Below are positions 1 to 8,971 of a DNA stretch of 64,000 bases, one piece after another. The translations under genes were made by a program, and so were the position numbers. The notes beneath the pieces are model-generated. The model did no database searches. It worked only from the letters and a program-made list of their open reading frames with translations, and was not told where the DNA came from. How positions within the stretch are numbered: the first letter of the stretch is position 1; every line of letters begins with the position of its first letter. The stretch comes from Microbacterium testaceum StLB037 (GTDB taxonomy: Bacteria > Actinomycetota > Actinomycetes > Actinomycetales > Microbacteriaceae): NCBI RefSeq assembly GCF_900104345.1, contig NZ_FNJN01000002.1, positions 186,001 to 250,000 on the forward strand, read 5' to 3'.

Positions 1-1
1 C

Positions 2-3000
2 ATCACTGACGTGCGCGCGGCCCGGGAGAACGGCATCTTCCCGCTGCCCAGTCGTACCGTGGGTCCCGATGGTGAGGTGACCGTCGTCGAGTATCGACCG
101 CTCGACCGCGTCCTGGCGCCGTTCGTCGCCGACCAGCGCGATGCGCAGGGCCGCGCACTGGCTCCACCGCGGGTGGCGCAGTGGAAGAACGCACTGCTCG
201 ACCTGAGTCTCCGCAATCGCCTCATCAACTTCACGAGTCGTGCCGGGTACCAGCTCGCGGTGCCCGGCGCGGCACTCGGCCGGCTCGAGGACATGATCAA
301 CGGAGGCGCCAGCGTCACTCTTCTCGCGTCCGACGATGTTCCCGAGATCGCGCGAGAGCGTGGCATCCGCTTCGGTCGCGATCGCGATCCCGCCGATCGG
401 GAAGCGCTCCTGGCCGATAAGAGGCAGGCGCACCTCACCGACGTCACACAAGCGGCGTATACGACGAGGCTGCGGGCCCTGGCCGCGAAAGCGAAGACCG
501 TCACCGAAGAGACCGGCGCGAACAACCTGTACCTCGCGTTCGGCACCCTGCGCTGGGAGTTCAACGACCGGCAGCTGCAATCGCCGCTCGTTCTCGTCCC
601 GGTGACGTTGGAAAGTGTGTCGCGTGGCCAGTCCTTCCGCCTCGTCCTCGACGAAGCGGGTGCGTCCACGCCGAACTACTGCCTCCTCGAGAAGCTGAAG
701 GTGAGCTTCGGCATCGAGGTGCCCGGGCTCGCAAATCCGGCGACGGATGCCGCGGGGATCGACCTCGGCGCGGCGTTCGATGCGGTGCGCCAGGCGATGG
801 TCGATGCCAAGCGACCCTTCGTCGTCGAAGACACCGTGCACCTCGGCATCCTGCAGTTCGCGAAGTTCCGACTGTGGAAAGATCTCGACGACAACTGGGA
901 AGAGCTCGCGACGAACTCGCTCGTCACCCACCTCATCAGTTCGCCGAATGAGGCGTACGTCGACGCTGTACCGGCGCCGGTCGACGTCGATCTCGATGCG
1001 CTCTCGGCGCAGGTTCCCGTCTCCGCCGACTCTTCGCAGCTCGAGGCCGTCGTCGAGGCCGTCGAGGGCCGCACGTTCGTGCTCGAAGGTCCTCCGGGCA
1101 CCGGCAAATCGCAGACCATCACGAACCTGCTGGCTCGGTCGTTGGCATCCGGGAAGCGCGTGCTCTTCGTGGCAGAGAAGCGTGCGGCGCTGGAGGTCGT
1201 GAAAGACCGATTGGATGCCGTCGGGCTCGGCTCCTTCTCGCTCGACCTGCATGACAAGGGTGCGCGGCCGAATGCCGTGCGCGAGCAGCTGCGGGCGGCG
1301 CTCGACGCCACCGCCCGGCCCGATCGGGCCGCGCTATCCGCACAGCGTGAGGCGGCGGAGTCCAGTCGCGGCGCGCTGTCGCGCTACGCGCAGCGAGTGC
1401 ACGAGCCCAACGCGGCGGGTCTGTCCCTGTACTCGGCGCGATCGCAGCTGCTGGCATCGGCGACGGACATCCCGCCACTGGATGTGCCGCATTCCCTGGT
1501 CGCGTCGGGCGATCACATCGACCAGCTGCGCACACTTCTGCGAGAGCTGCCGGCGGTCAGCGATCTCGCCCGCCCGGCTGCGACGCATCCGTGGGGGTTC
1601 GTCGATGATCCCGGTATCGACGCGACCTCTCTCCATGGTGCGGCCCGCACCTTCGACGACGCGCTCGCGGCCGTCGGTCCGAGCGAACTGCTGTCTCGCG
1701 TGCGCGCCCCGCAGCAGCTGGAGGCGTGGGCGGGTGTCGCCCGTGCGCCGCGCCATGCGCTCGATGCCCTCGACCGCGTTCACCCTGGCTCAGTCGATGA
1801 CCTCGCTCGGCGGCTGTCAACCGCGGCCGCGCAACCGCCCGCATGGCTTGCTCAGGTCGATCCTCGTGTCCTCTCGCGGAATGTTCGCGACATCCACGCA
1901 GCCGCCCTGGCCGCCGATGTGTCCTCGTTCTTCGGTCGCAAGAAGCGTCGGCGTGCGGTACTCGCCCAGTTCGCGACCGACCTGCGCGTCGAGCAGACTG
2001 CGATCGACCTGCGCAGCCTGTCGGCACTGACCGGCGCCATGGCCGAGACGGCCGCGCAGGTCGACGAGATACGTGGTGAGCTGCAGCGCCTGCCCGTCGT
2101 GGTCGCGGCCCCCGACGTCAATCCCTACATGCCGGGCTCGGCGGACCAGGTCGTCGCCGCCCTCCGGTGGGCGGGTTGGCTTTCGATGACGCTCGCATCC
2201 GATGCCTCGACCGTCGGAGATCTCCGCTCGGACCTGCGCCGCATGTACGAGACGACGGCCCCGGACGCGGGGGCGGCTGAGCGGTACGCGGCGCTCGCCG
2301 CGGCGTGGCGCGCGGTCGTCGCTGCTGCGGCAGATGGCGCGTCGCCTGACCAGCTCGCCATCTGGGCTGGGGATGACGGAATCGCGTCGACCTGGGAACG
2401 CACGCGGACGGCGCGCAACCTGGCGACGACCGATCCGGTCACGCTCGGCCGCTGGATCGACCTGCTCCGGCACGTGGAACCCCTTCGGCGCCACGGGATG
2501 ACCACGGCGCGGGAGGCGATTCTGGCCGGGCGCATCCGTGCCGACGACGCGGCGCTCGCCTTCGACAGGGGCGTCGCGGCGGCATCCCTCGGTGAACGCG
2601 AAGACGCCACCGCCCTCAGCGACTTCGATCCCGCGGCGCACAACCGGACGATCGAACGGTTCGCCGCGAGCTCGGCAGCCATCCGCGGCGAGCTTCCGCG
2701 GGCTCTGCCGGCTGACATCCTCTCCCAGCGGCGGTTCGACCCAAAGTTCGACGGCGGCGACATGGGCGCGCTCAAACGTCAGCTCTCGCGGCAGCGTGGT
2801 GGGGACAGCGTGCGGACGCTCATGGACAAGTACGGCGAGCTGATCACCCAGATCACGCCGTGCATGCTCATGAGCCCGGAATCCGTCGCGCGGTTCTTTC
2901 CGGCTCGAGCCGGGATGTTCGACATCGTGGTGTTCGACGAGGCTTCGCAGATTCGCGTCGCGGATGCCGTGGGGGCGATGGGGCGAGCGCGCTCTGTCGT

Positions 3001-4882
3001 GGTGGTCGGAGACTCCAAGCAGATGCCTCCGTCGACCTTCGCCGAGGTGACGGCCGACGTCGATGAGGCTGAGGCGGATGCGGGCGTCGTCGCCGATGAG
3101 GAGTCCATCCTCACGGAGTGCACGCAAGCGCGCGTTCCGAGCAAGTGGCTCTCGTGGCATTACCGCAGCCAAGACGAAGCGCTCATCGCCTTCAGCAACC
3201 ACCAGTACTACGAGAGCCGCCTGTCGTCGTTCCCGGCGCCACTGCGCGACTCCACGGCGTCTGCGCCCGGCGCGCTCGCCGCGACGAAGCCCGACTACGG
3301 TCTCTCGCTCGTGCGCGTCAACGGTCGGTTCGAGCGTTCGGGTGGGCGTGGAGTCCTTCGAATCAACCTCGTCGAAGCGCAGGCGATCGTCGACGAGGTG
3401 ACCCGTCGGTTCGTTGCCGCCGGCGACGTGGCGCCGTCGATCGGCATCATCACGTTCAACGTTCAGCAGCGAGACCTCATCGACAACATGCTGCGTGATG
3501 CTTCGGATGAACGCATCGGTCGCGCGCTCGACGAGCGCGATGGATTGTTCGTGAAGAACCTCGAAAGCGTGCAGGGCGACGAGCGCGACACGATTCTGTT
3601 CTCGGTCGCGTTCAGCAAGAACGACCGCGGAATGCTCCCGCTGAACTTCGGGCCGCTCTCCCGTGCGGGCGGAGAGCGCCGGCTGAACGTCGCGGTCACT
3701 CGTGCGCGACGGCAGGTCGTGCTGTACGCGAGCTTCGATCCCGCTGAGCTGCGCGCTGAGCAGACCTCAGCTCGTGGGCTGAAGGACCTGAAGTCCTACC
3801 TCGAGCTCGCCGCTCGCGGGGTCGCGCCGACCGATGACTCCACGGTTCGCGTCCCGGTGGTCGATCGCCACCGCGATGAGATCGCGGCGGTCCTGAGAGA
3901 GCGCGGACTCGTCGTGAAGACGGACGTTGGGCTGTCCGACTTCCGTATCGATCTCACGCTGGCATCAGCATCCGACCCCGCTCAGCCGCTTGTCGCCGTT
4001 CTGCTCGATGGAGAGGGCTGGCGCGCGCGCCGCACCGTGGCGGACCGCGATGGGCTGCCTGTCGATGTCCTCGGCGGACTGATGCGCTGGCCGGGGATCG
4101 AGAGGGTGTGGCTACCGGAATGGCTCGATGATCCGGATGCCACGGCCGACCGACTCGTCGCGGCGGTGGAGGCCGCCAAGGCCGGTGGTCGGTCTGCGCC
4201 AGACGCGCCGGTGGAGCGGGTCGAGGATCTCGATGAGCCCCCAATGGAGGAGCCGGTTGAGCTTCTGCGCGCGGCAGTGCCGGCAGAACAGAAAGACGAG
4301 GATGCCGTCAGCGTGGCGCATCCGCACGTCCGCGCCTTCGTGCCCTGGCCGATCCCCGTGTCCGGGGGAGTCTCTGTGCTCGACGCTCTCCCGAGCCCGT
4401 CTGCTTCCGGGCGGGTTCGCTCCGCCATCGTGGAGGCCATCGCCGCCGAGGGGCCGATCTCTCGAGCACGCTTGGCGCGAGTGGTGGCGGAAGCATTCGG
4501 ACTGTCACGTGTATCGGGCGCCCGGGCCGCAGCGATCCTCCGGCTGATCCCGGATGCTCACACTCGCCAGGGCGACGGGCAGTTCGTCTGGCCTGCGGAC
4601 GCGGATGTGTCGACGTGGCGAGACGTTCGCACGAGTAGCCCGGGGGAGAGCCGACCGCTCGAGTCCGTCGCTCTGGAGGAGATCGCGAACGCGATGGCCG
4701 TTGTCGCTGAACTCGGCGGTGGGGTGCGCGAGGACGAGATCAAACGAGAAGCTCTGCGGCTGCTCGGTGGAAAGCGGATGACGACGCAGATCTCCGAGCG
4801 ACTTGCCGAGGCGCTGACGGTGGCGGTGGCCACCCGACGGGTCGAGCTTGCGCCGTCGGGAGCGTATGTCGCGCGATTCTGA
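2..4882 (+). CDS. DUF4011 / SF1 helicase / Vsr-like nuclease protein, 5' end outside window
   Basis: Large multidomain DNA-processing enzyme, probably anti-phage. The frame is open to the window edge, so the true start is likely upstream; numbering here is from the GTG at 11. The DUF4011 signature (LLDLSLRNRLINF) is at about residues 61-75. The helicase follows with Walker A GPPGTGKS at about 360, the SF1 box FDEASQI at about 975 and the SF1 motif NVAVTRARR at about 1225. Residues 1286-1373 (FRIDLTLA ... VAVLLDGEGW) match the PD-(D/E)XK/Vsr-like nuclease domain named MTES_1575, and 1467-1530 match DUF3320. The same DUF4011-helicase-Vsr order is known from single-gene defence proteins (reported, I believe, as Hhe; recalled, not checked). 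The exonuclease gene follows after 47 bases, so the two may act together. Domains clear; biological role inferred. Confidence 0.9.
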   Translation: MTDVRAARENGIFPLPSRTVGPDGEVTVVEYRPLDRVLAPFVADQRDAQGRALAPPRVAQWKNALLDLSLRNRLINFTSRAGYQLAVPGAALGRLEDMINGGASVTLLASDDVPEIARERGIRFGRDRDPADREALLADKRQAHLTDVTQAAYTTRLRALAAKAKTVTEETGANNLYLAFGTLRWEFNDRQLQSPLVLVPVTLESVSRGQSFRLVLDEAGASTPNYCLLEKLKVSFGIEVPGLANPATDAAGIDLGAAFDAVRQAMVDAKRPFVVEDTVHLGILQFAKFRLWKDLDDNWEELATNSLVTHLISSPNEAYVDAVPAPVDVDLDALSAQVPVSADSSQLEAVVEAVEGRTFVLEGPPGTGKSQTITNLLARSLASGKRVLFVAEKRAALEVVKDRLDAVGLGSFSLDLHDKGARPNAVREQLRAALDATARPDRAALSAQREAAESSRGALSRYAQRVHEPNAAGLSLYSARSQLLASATDIPPLDVPHSLVASGDHIDQLRTLLRELPAVSDLARPAATHPWGFVDDPGIDATSLHGAARTFDDALAAVGPSELLSRVRAPQQLEAWAGVARAPRHALDALDRVHPGSVDDLARRLSTAAAQPPAWLAQVDPRVLSRNVRDIHAAALAADVSSFFGRKKRRRAVLAQFATDLRVEQTAIDLRSLSALTGAMAETAAQVDEIRGELQRLPVVVAAPDVNPYMPGSADQVVAALRWAGWLSMTLASDASTVGDLRSDLRRMYETTAPDAGAAERYAALAAAWRAVVAAAADGASPDQLAIWAGDDGIASTWERTRTARNLATTDPVTLGRWIDLLRHVEPLRRHGMTTAREAILAGRIRADDAALAFDRGVAAASLGEREDATALSDFDPAAHNRTIERFAASSAAIRGELPRALPADILSQRRFDPKFDGGDMGALKRQLSRQRGGDSVRTLMDKYGELITQITPCMLMSPESVARFFPARAGMFDIVVFDEASQIRVADAVGAMGRARSVVVVGDSKQMPPSTFAEVTADVDEAEADAGVVADEESILTECTQARVPSKWLSWHYRSQDEALIAFSNHQYYESRLSSFPAPLRDSTASAPGALAATKPDYGLSLVRVNGRFERSGGRGVLRINLVEAQAIVDEVTRRFVAAGDVAPSIGIITFNVQQRDLIDNMLRDASDERIGRALDERDGLFVKNLESVQGDERDTILFSVAFSKNDRGMLPLNFGPLSRAGGERRLNVAVTRARRQVVLYASFDPAELRAEQTSARGLKDLKSYLELAARGVAPTDDSTVRVPVVDRHRDEIAAVLRERGLVVKTDVGLSDFRIDLTLASASDPAQPLVAVLLDGEGWRARRTVADRDGLPVDVLGGLMRWPGIERVWLPEWLDDPDATADRLVAAVEAAKAGGRSAPDAPVERVEDLDEPPMEEPVELLRAAVPAEQKDEDAVSVAHPHVRAFVPWPIPVSGGVSVLDALPSPSASGRVRSAIVEAIAAEGPISRARLARVVAEAFGLSRVSGARAAAILRLIPDAHTRQGDGQFVWPADADVSTWRDVRTSSPGESRPLESVALEEIANAMAVVAELGGGVREDEIKREALRLLGGKRMTTQISERLAEALTVAVATRRVELAPSGAYVARF

Positions 4883-4929
4883 TTCCCGACGGCGGATAGA
4901 GTGACGTCGATTTACCTTGGGGGCGCAAC

Positions 4930-6150
4930 ATGGTGCGAGGATTCGCAGTCATCGATCTCGAGACGACAGGTCTGTTTCCGCAGAAGCACGATCGCATCGT
5001 GGAGGTGGCGATCGTTCATGTGTCGCCCACCGGTGTCGTCGAGGGAGTCTGGGAAACACTCGTCAATCCGATGCGCGACATGGGTGCGCAGCGCATCCAC
5101 GGCATCAGCGCCGCTGCGGCGGCGCGAGCTCCGGAGTTCGGCGCACTCGCCCCGTCCATCGCCTCGCTCCTGCGCGGGCGGGTGCCGGTCGCGCACAACG
5201 CCAGTTTCGACGCACGGTTCTTGGCTCACTCGATGCAGCAAACCGGCCTCATGTGTCCGGAGTACGAGTACTGGATGTGCACGATGCAGCTCGCGGGCAC
5301 ATTCCTGCCGGGCAGTCGGAGTCTCGCTGACTGCAGCGCTGCGATCGGATACGCGATGGAGAACGCTCATCGCGCCTCGGCCGATGCCCTCGCTGCGGCG
5401 GCGCTCCTTCGCGCCTACATCGGTGCCGGTCACGACCCCGCCTGGTGGGATGGGTGGCTCGCGACCCCGGGGGAGTGGCCCGATGAGCCGTTCGATACGA
5501 CGGCCTGGCTGGCGCGCACGGACTCCGACACGGCACCGCGGTCGGTTCTCGAGCGGTTGCACGTGGACGTCGCGACTGACGCCGCAGTCGACGACGGCTC
5601 CTTGAATCTGGATTACCTCGCTCTGCTCGATCGTGTCCTCCTCGATCGGTATATGTCCGCGACGGAGACCGATGACCTCATCCGGTTCGCCGCTGAGCTG
5701 AACCTTTCGAGCACCGCAGTCCGCCGCATTCACCGCGCCTACTTCGACGGGTTGGTTTCGGCGGCCTGGGCGGACGACCAGCTCACCACTGACGAGTGGG
5801 CTGACATCCAGAAGATCGGTACCTTGCTCGAGATCGACGCCCAGACGATCGCCGGCGCCGCGTCGAAACCGGATGCCGCGGCCCCGACCCTCACCACCGG
5901 CTTTCGCCTGTCGCCCGGTGACACCGTCGTCATCACCGGCGAACCGCGCCGAGATCGAGCCGCGTGGTTCGACATCCTCACCGAGCGCGGTCTGATTCCA
6001 AAGGACAGCATGGTGAAAAAGGCCAAGGTGCTCGTGGCCGCCGACCCCGACTCGATGTCGGGGAAGGCAAGGCAGGCGCGGGCGTGGGGGATTCCGATCG
6101 TTACGGAGGAGGGGCTGGAGAGGTTGATGGGGTTGGGGGCTGACGAGTAG
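4930..6150 (+). CDS. DnaQ-like 3'-5' exonuclease with C-terminal BRCT-like domain
   Basis: DEDDh-type exonuclease that would remove nucleotides from DNA or RNA 3' ends. Exo I (VIDLETTGL, Asp9/Glu11), Exo II (HNASFDARFL, near residue 95) and Exo III (HRASADAL, near 147) are all present. After a linker of about 130 residues, the last 75 residues (VVITGEPRRDRAAWFDIL ... ARAWGIPIVTEEGLERL) look like a BRCT domain, as in DNA ligase and in stand-alone exonuclease-BRCT proteins. A purine-rich ribosome site (TTGGGGGCG) precedes the ATG. It lies 47 bases after the helicase-nuclease gene on the same strand, so co-transcription is likely. The end is immediately followed by a dnaB fragment. It could be a repair exonuclease rather than a defence one. 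Confidence 0.85.
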   Translation: MVRGFAVIDLETTGLFPQKHDRIVEVAIVHVSPTGVVEGVWETLVNPMRDMGAQRIHGISAAAAARAPEFGALAPSIASLLRGRVPVAHNASFDARFLAHSMQQTGLMCPEYEYWMCTMQLAGTFLPGSRSLADCSAAIGYAMENAHRASADALAAAALLRAYIGAGHDPAWWDGWLATPGEWPDEPFDTTAWLARTDSDTAPRSVLERLHVDVATDAAVDDGSLNLDYLALLDRVLLDRYMSATETDDLIRFAAELNLSSTAVRRIHRAYFDGLVSAAWADDQLTTDEWADIQKIGTLLEIDAQTIAGAASKPDAAAPTLTTGFRLSPGDTVVITGEPRRDRAAWFDILTERGLIPKDSMVKKAKVLVAADPDSMSGKARQARAWGIPIVTEEGLERLMGLGADE

Positions 6151-6171
6151 CAGCCGCTCATTCGCGTTCGG

Positions 6172-6633
6172 GGCAGCCCGAACATGACGCTGGTCGAGAT
6201 CCGCGCGAAATGCCGTCGTCTCAAGCAGCGTGAGGGTCTGAAGATGGTGGTCATCGACTACCTCCAGCTGCTCACCAGCGGCAAGCGCGTGGAGTCTCGT
6301 TAGCAAGAGGTCAGTGAGTTCTCGCGTGCGCTGAAGCTGATGGCGAAGGAGCTGCAGGTTCCCGTCATCGCCCTCTCGCAGCTGAACCGTGGCGCCGAGC
6401 AGCGCGCCGACAAGAAGCCCGCCCTGAGCGACCTGCGTGAGTCGGGCTCGATCGAGCAGGACGCCGACATGGTGGTGCTGATGCACCGCGAGGCCGCCTA
6501 CGAGAAGGACTCACCGCGCGCCGGCGAGGCCGACCTGATCGTGGCGAAGCATCGTAACGGTCCGACGCACACGATCACGGTGGCGTTCCAGGGGCACTAT
6601 TCGCGGTTCGCGGATGTGGCACTGGGGATGTAG
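6172..6633 (+). pseudogene. dnaB: Fragment of replicative helicase DnaB (C-terminal part), interrupted by a stop
   Basis: The translation matches the C-terminal third of DnaB. Recognisable homology starts at SPNM (6175), continues through the Walker B region MVVIDYLQLLTSGKR and the SQLNRG..., [14 protein letters not shown] and VAKHRNGPT motifs, and ends in a normal DnaB-like tail at 6633. A TAG at 6301-6303 replaces the Gln codon in the usual [11 protein letters not shown] stretch. The N-terminal domain, linker and Walker A are missing. A working dnaB must lie elsewhere, so this is a partial duplicate or recombination scar. The fragment abuts the exonuclease gene within about 20 bases and marks a boundary between the plus-strand pair and the minus-strand defence operon. 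Confidence 0.85.
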
Positions 6634-6675
6634 CGACGCCTGTAAGTTTTTTTGGAGTTGTCCATTTCGCGGATG

Positions 6676-6706
6676 AAATGTCCGCGGTGTGTCCATCTGG
6701 ACATTT
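6676..6706. repeat. Inverted repeat between dnaB fragment and defence operon
   Basis: AAATGTCC at 6676-6683 is the exact reverse complement of GGACATTT at 6699-6706, and TGTCCATCTGGACA at 6690-6703 is a nested near-perfect palindrome. CATTTC and GAAATG form another small dyad just upstream (6663-6679). It lies past the T-rich end of the dnaB fragment and before the 3' end of the minus-strand operon. It could be a terminator-like structure, a regulator site or a recombination footprint; the sequence does not decide. Confidence 0.5.
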
Positions 6707-6753
6707 GTGCGTCTACGTGGCCCCGCGAGTGAGAGATCGCCCGCGGCGATATC

Positions 6754-7242
6754 TCACTCCGAGAAGGACTTCTCGATGAGTTCCATGCCAGCGCGGATAG
6801 ATTTCACCTGGCCACGGTGTCGGCCTTCGTCGTCGATCACGTCGAAGCTTTCGCCGCGCCCAGGCCGCAGCTCCCCAGCAGGGGAGCGCGTCGAGTTCCA
6901 ATAGACACTGTGAACTCGGGTCCGCAGGTTCAGCGACGTGTGCAGCCTGCCGTGTGTGACCTGGCCAGGCATGCTGATCGATGCCCGGCCAGTCCTCGCT
7001 GATTTGCTCTCGGTCGACGGGGCCTTACCGGACTCCGCGCTCATGCTTACTGGAGTGGGTCGATGCGCGATGAAGGTCGCAATCAACGCCGTTGTCAATG
7101 CCCCCGATACCAGACCGATTAGCAGGACGATCCAGTCCCGTCCCGTGAGCTGTTGTGTAGCAACGAAGAAGATGACGCCGAATACGAGCGAAGCGGCGGT
7201 GAGAAAGCCGAAGAACCAACTCCACTTGCTACTCAACGGCAT
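6754..7242 (-). CDS. Two-helix membrane protein, last gene of the defence operon
   Basis: Unrecognised protein of about 160 residues. The N-terminus has two hydrophobic helices (roughly FFGFLTAASLVFGVIFFVA and WIVLLIGLVSGALTTALIA) joined by a short polar turn. A soluble tail of about 100 residues follows, containing a compact domain near the end (VHSVYWNS ... GESFDVIDDEGRHRGQVKSI). The start is uncertain. An ATG at 7242 abuts a strong GAAGGAG, a TTG at 7236 has ideal spacing to it, and an in-frame GTG lies at 7275. All three overlap the end of the upstream GTPase gene, so translation is coupled. Position after two dynamin-like GTPases suggests a membrane anchor or receptor for them; that is inference. 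Confidence 0.7.
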   Translation of the reverse strand: MPLSSKWSWFFGFLTAASLVFGVIFFVATQQLTGRDWIVLLIGLVSGALTTALIATFIAHRPTPVSMSAESGKAPSTESKSARTGRASISMPGQVTHGRLHTSLNLRTRVHSVYWNSTRSPAGELRPGRGESFDVIDDEGRHRGQVKSIRAGMELIEKSFSE

Positions 7243-8971
7243 CTCCTTCGCCCTGCGCCGGAGCAACACCTTCACTGAGCGACAGCAGTCGGTCCGCTTC
7301 GGTGGCGATCTCTCGAAGCTCGCCAGCGGCCGAAGCGCGGGTGGTCTCCGCGTTTAGGATCTGATCCTGGGAAACACGGATCTCGTCGAGGAGCTTGTCC
7401 AGCGGCGGGTCGATGATGGCGGCAAGCTCGCGACGTGCATCAGATGCGATCTTGTCGGCATGACCCATGATCTCGGTGACGAGCGCGGAGTGCTGGCGTT
7501 CGCTTTGGATCTGCGCGGCTCGCGCCTCGCGTTCGTTCTTCCAGACTTCGTAACCCGCTGTCCCGGCCGAGATGACGAATCCACCGACCTTCGCGGCTTT
7601 GCCGATCTTGTCTGCGATCTTCAGCGCTTGCCAGGGCTTGAACTTGTAGCCGAACGTGTGGCCGACGTCCTTGACGAGCTTGTGACCGAGCGAACCTGAA
7701 GCCTCACGCAGTCCGTTGCCTGCACCCCACCAGCCCTGTCCGCGCTTGATGAGGTCGCCGATCTTCTGCCAGTCCACCGCGATCGGTGTCCCCGCTTGGG
7801 CTGCCGATGCCGAAACACTGGAGTGGACTCGATCGGGAGTGTCGAGCGAGACCGCGCCCGCCGGCCGGAGCAGCAGACTGAGTCGATTGCTCTCGCCAAT
7901 CTCCAACAGCTCTTCGGACAATGTGTCGAACTCGGAGTCGGCGAGTCTGTTGATCCGTTCGGCGAACGCCGTCGCGTGACGTTCGAGAGACTCGATGAGA
8001 CGAGCCTCTGCGTCGGCGAGCATCTCGCGAGCCTGCGTCTGGTCGTCCGGGAGCGTCGAGGCCGTGTCGACGAATCCGACGACATCCACGAGACAGTCCC
8101 GCTTGAAGTCAGCATCCGCTCTTCCGAAGCTCTGATCGAGCATGAAGCGCCGCTGCGAGATTGCACGGCTCTGCGCGGCAAGCAGTGCGAGGGCGGCGCG
8201 AGACGTGTCATCGGGCGCGAACAGTTCCTGCGCGTCATCGCAGAGCTGTCGGATCAGATGCAGCGGCTGGCGCAGGCGAGCGAGCTCGCCTCGTTCAGCG
8301 CTGACCTGGTTGATCATCGCGCGCAACTCGTCGATTCGGGACCTATCTCTGAATGCCTCGGCGCGGCTTCCACCTTGGAGGCTTCGCAGGTAGTCGACCG
8401 AGTCGACCTCGACGATGGGCAAGTTGAAGGTGGCGGTTCCGAGCGCGTCTTGCACCGCCTGATGTCTCACGCCTTCCGCGGCGGAACGCTTGCTTGTCTG
8501 TGTGATGACGACGATCATCTGCCCATGCAGCTGTAGCCCATTGGCCAGGCGTCGGAGAAAGTCGCGGGAAGCGTCGTCGAAGAGGCTGACGGTAACGACG
8601 AACAGGATGAAGTCGGCGTTGCCGATCGCATCCATCGCGAGTTCGTCGTGGCTACGCAGACCCGATTGGACGCCGGGTGTGTCGACGAGCACAACGGCGC
8701 CGTCCCACTCGTACTCGGTGACTTCGCCCGTGGCGACATCCGCGTCGATGAGCGGTTCCACCGCACCATCGGTCAGCGCCTTGATGAGACTCGACTTTCC
8801 GCTGCTGTACTGGCCGGTGAGAACCATGCGCGGCTTCTCGGCGTGATGGCTCGTCGCGCGCGCGAGCAACCCTGCTGCCGTGCTGCCCGATGCTTCACCC
8901 AGCAAGGCTTGAAGCCGTGCGAGCAGACGCTCCGATTGCCCTGGCAGTTCGTGGATGAGAACCTTTGTCAC
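7229..8971 (-). CDS. Dynamin-like GTPase (second of an adjacent pair)
   Basis: Membrane-associated large GTPase of 580 residues. The G1 loop GQYSSGKS is at residues 53-60, a G2 threonine is near 81, and G3 DTPG is at 97-100. The G4 position reads TQTSK rather than NKxD, as in divergent bacterial dynamins. The C-terminal half is helical, with an amphipathic/hydrophobic segment (ALKIADKIGKAAKVGGFVISAG) near 455-475 that could touch membrane. The GTG at 8971 is chosen because GAAGGAG lies 7 bases upstream and because it overlaps the previous stop as GTGA. Bacterial dynamins often come as heterotypic pairs encoded side by side, as here. Role in defence is inferred from the operon. Confidence 0.85.
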   Translation of the reverse strand: MTKVLIHELPGQSERLLARLQALLGEASGSTAAGLLARATSHHAEKPRMVLTGQYSSGKSSLIKALTDGAVEPLIDADVATGEVTEYEWDGAVVLVDTPGVQSGLRSHDELAMDAIGNADFILFVVTVSLFDDASRDFLRRLANGLQLHGQMIVVITQTSKRSAAEGVRHQAVQDALGTATFNLPIVEVDSVDYLRSLQGGSRAEAFRDRSRIDELRAMINQVSAERGELARLRQPLHLIRQLCDDAQELFAPDDTSRAALALLAAQSRAISQRRFMLDQSFGRADADFKRDCLVDVVGFVDTASTLPDDQTQAREMLADAEARLIESLERHATAFAERINRLADSEFDTLSEELLEIGESNRLSLLLRPAGAVSLDTPDRVHSSVSASAAQAGTPIAVDWQKIGDLIKRGQGWWGAGNGLREASGSLGHKLVKDVGHTFGYKFKPWQALKIADKIGKAAKVGGFVISAGTAGYEVWKNEREARAAQIQSERQHSALVTEIMGHADKIASDARRELAAIIDPPLDKLLDEIRVSQDQILNAETTRASAAGELREIATEADRLLSLSEGVAPAQGEGDAVE

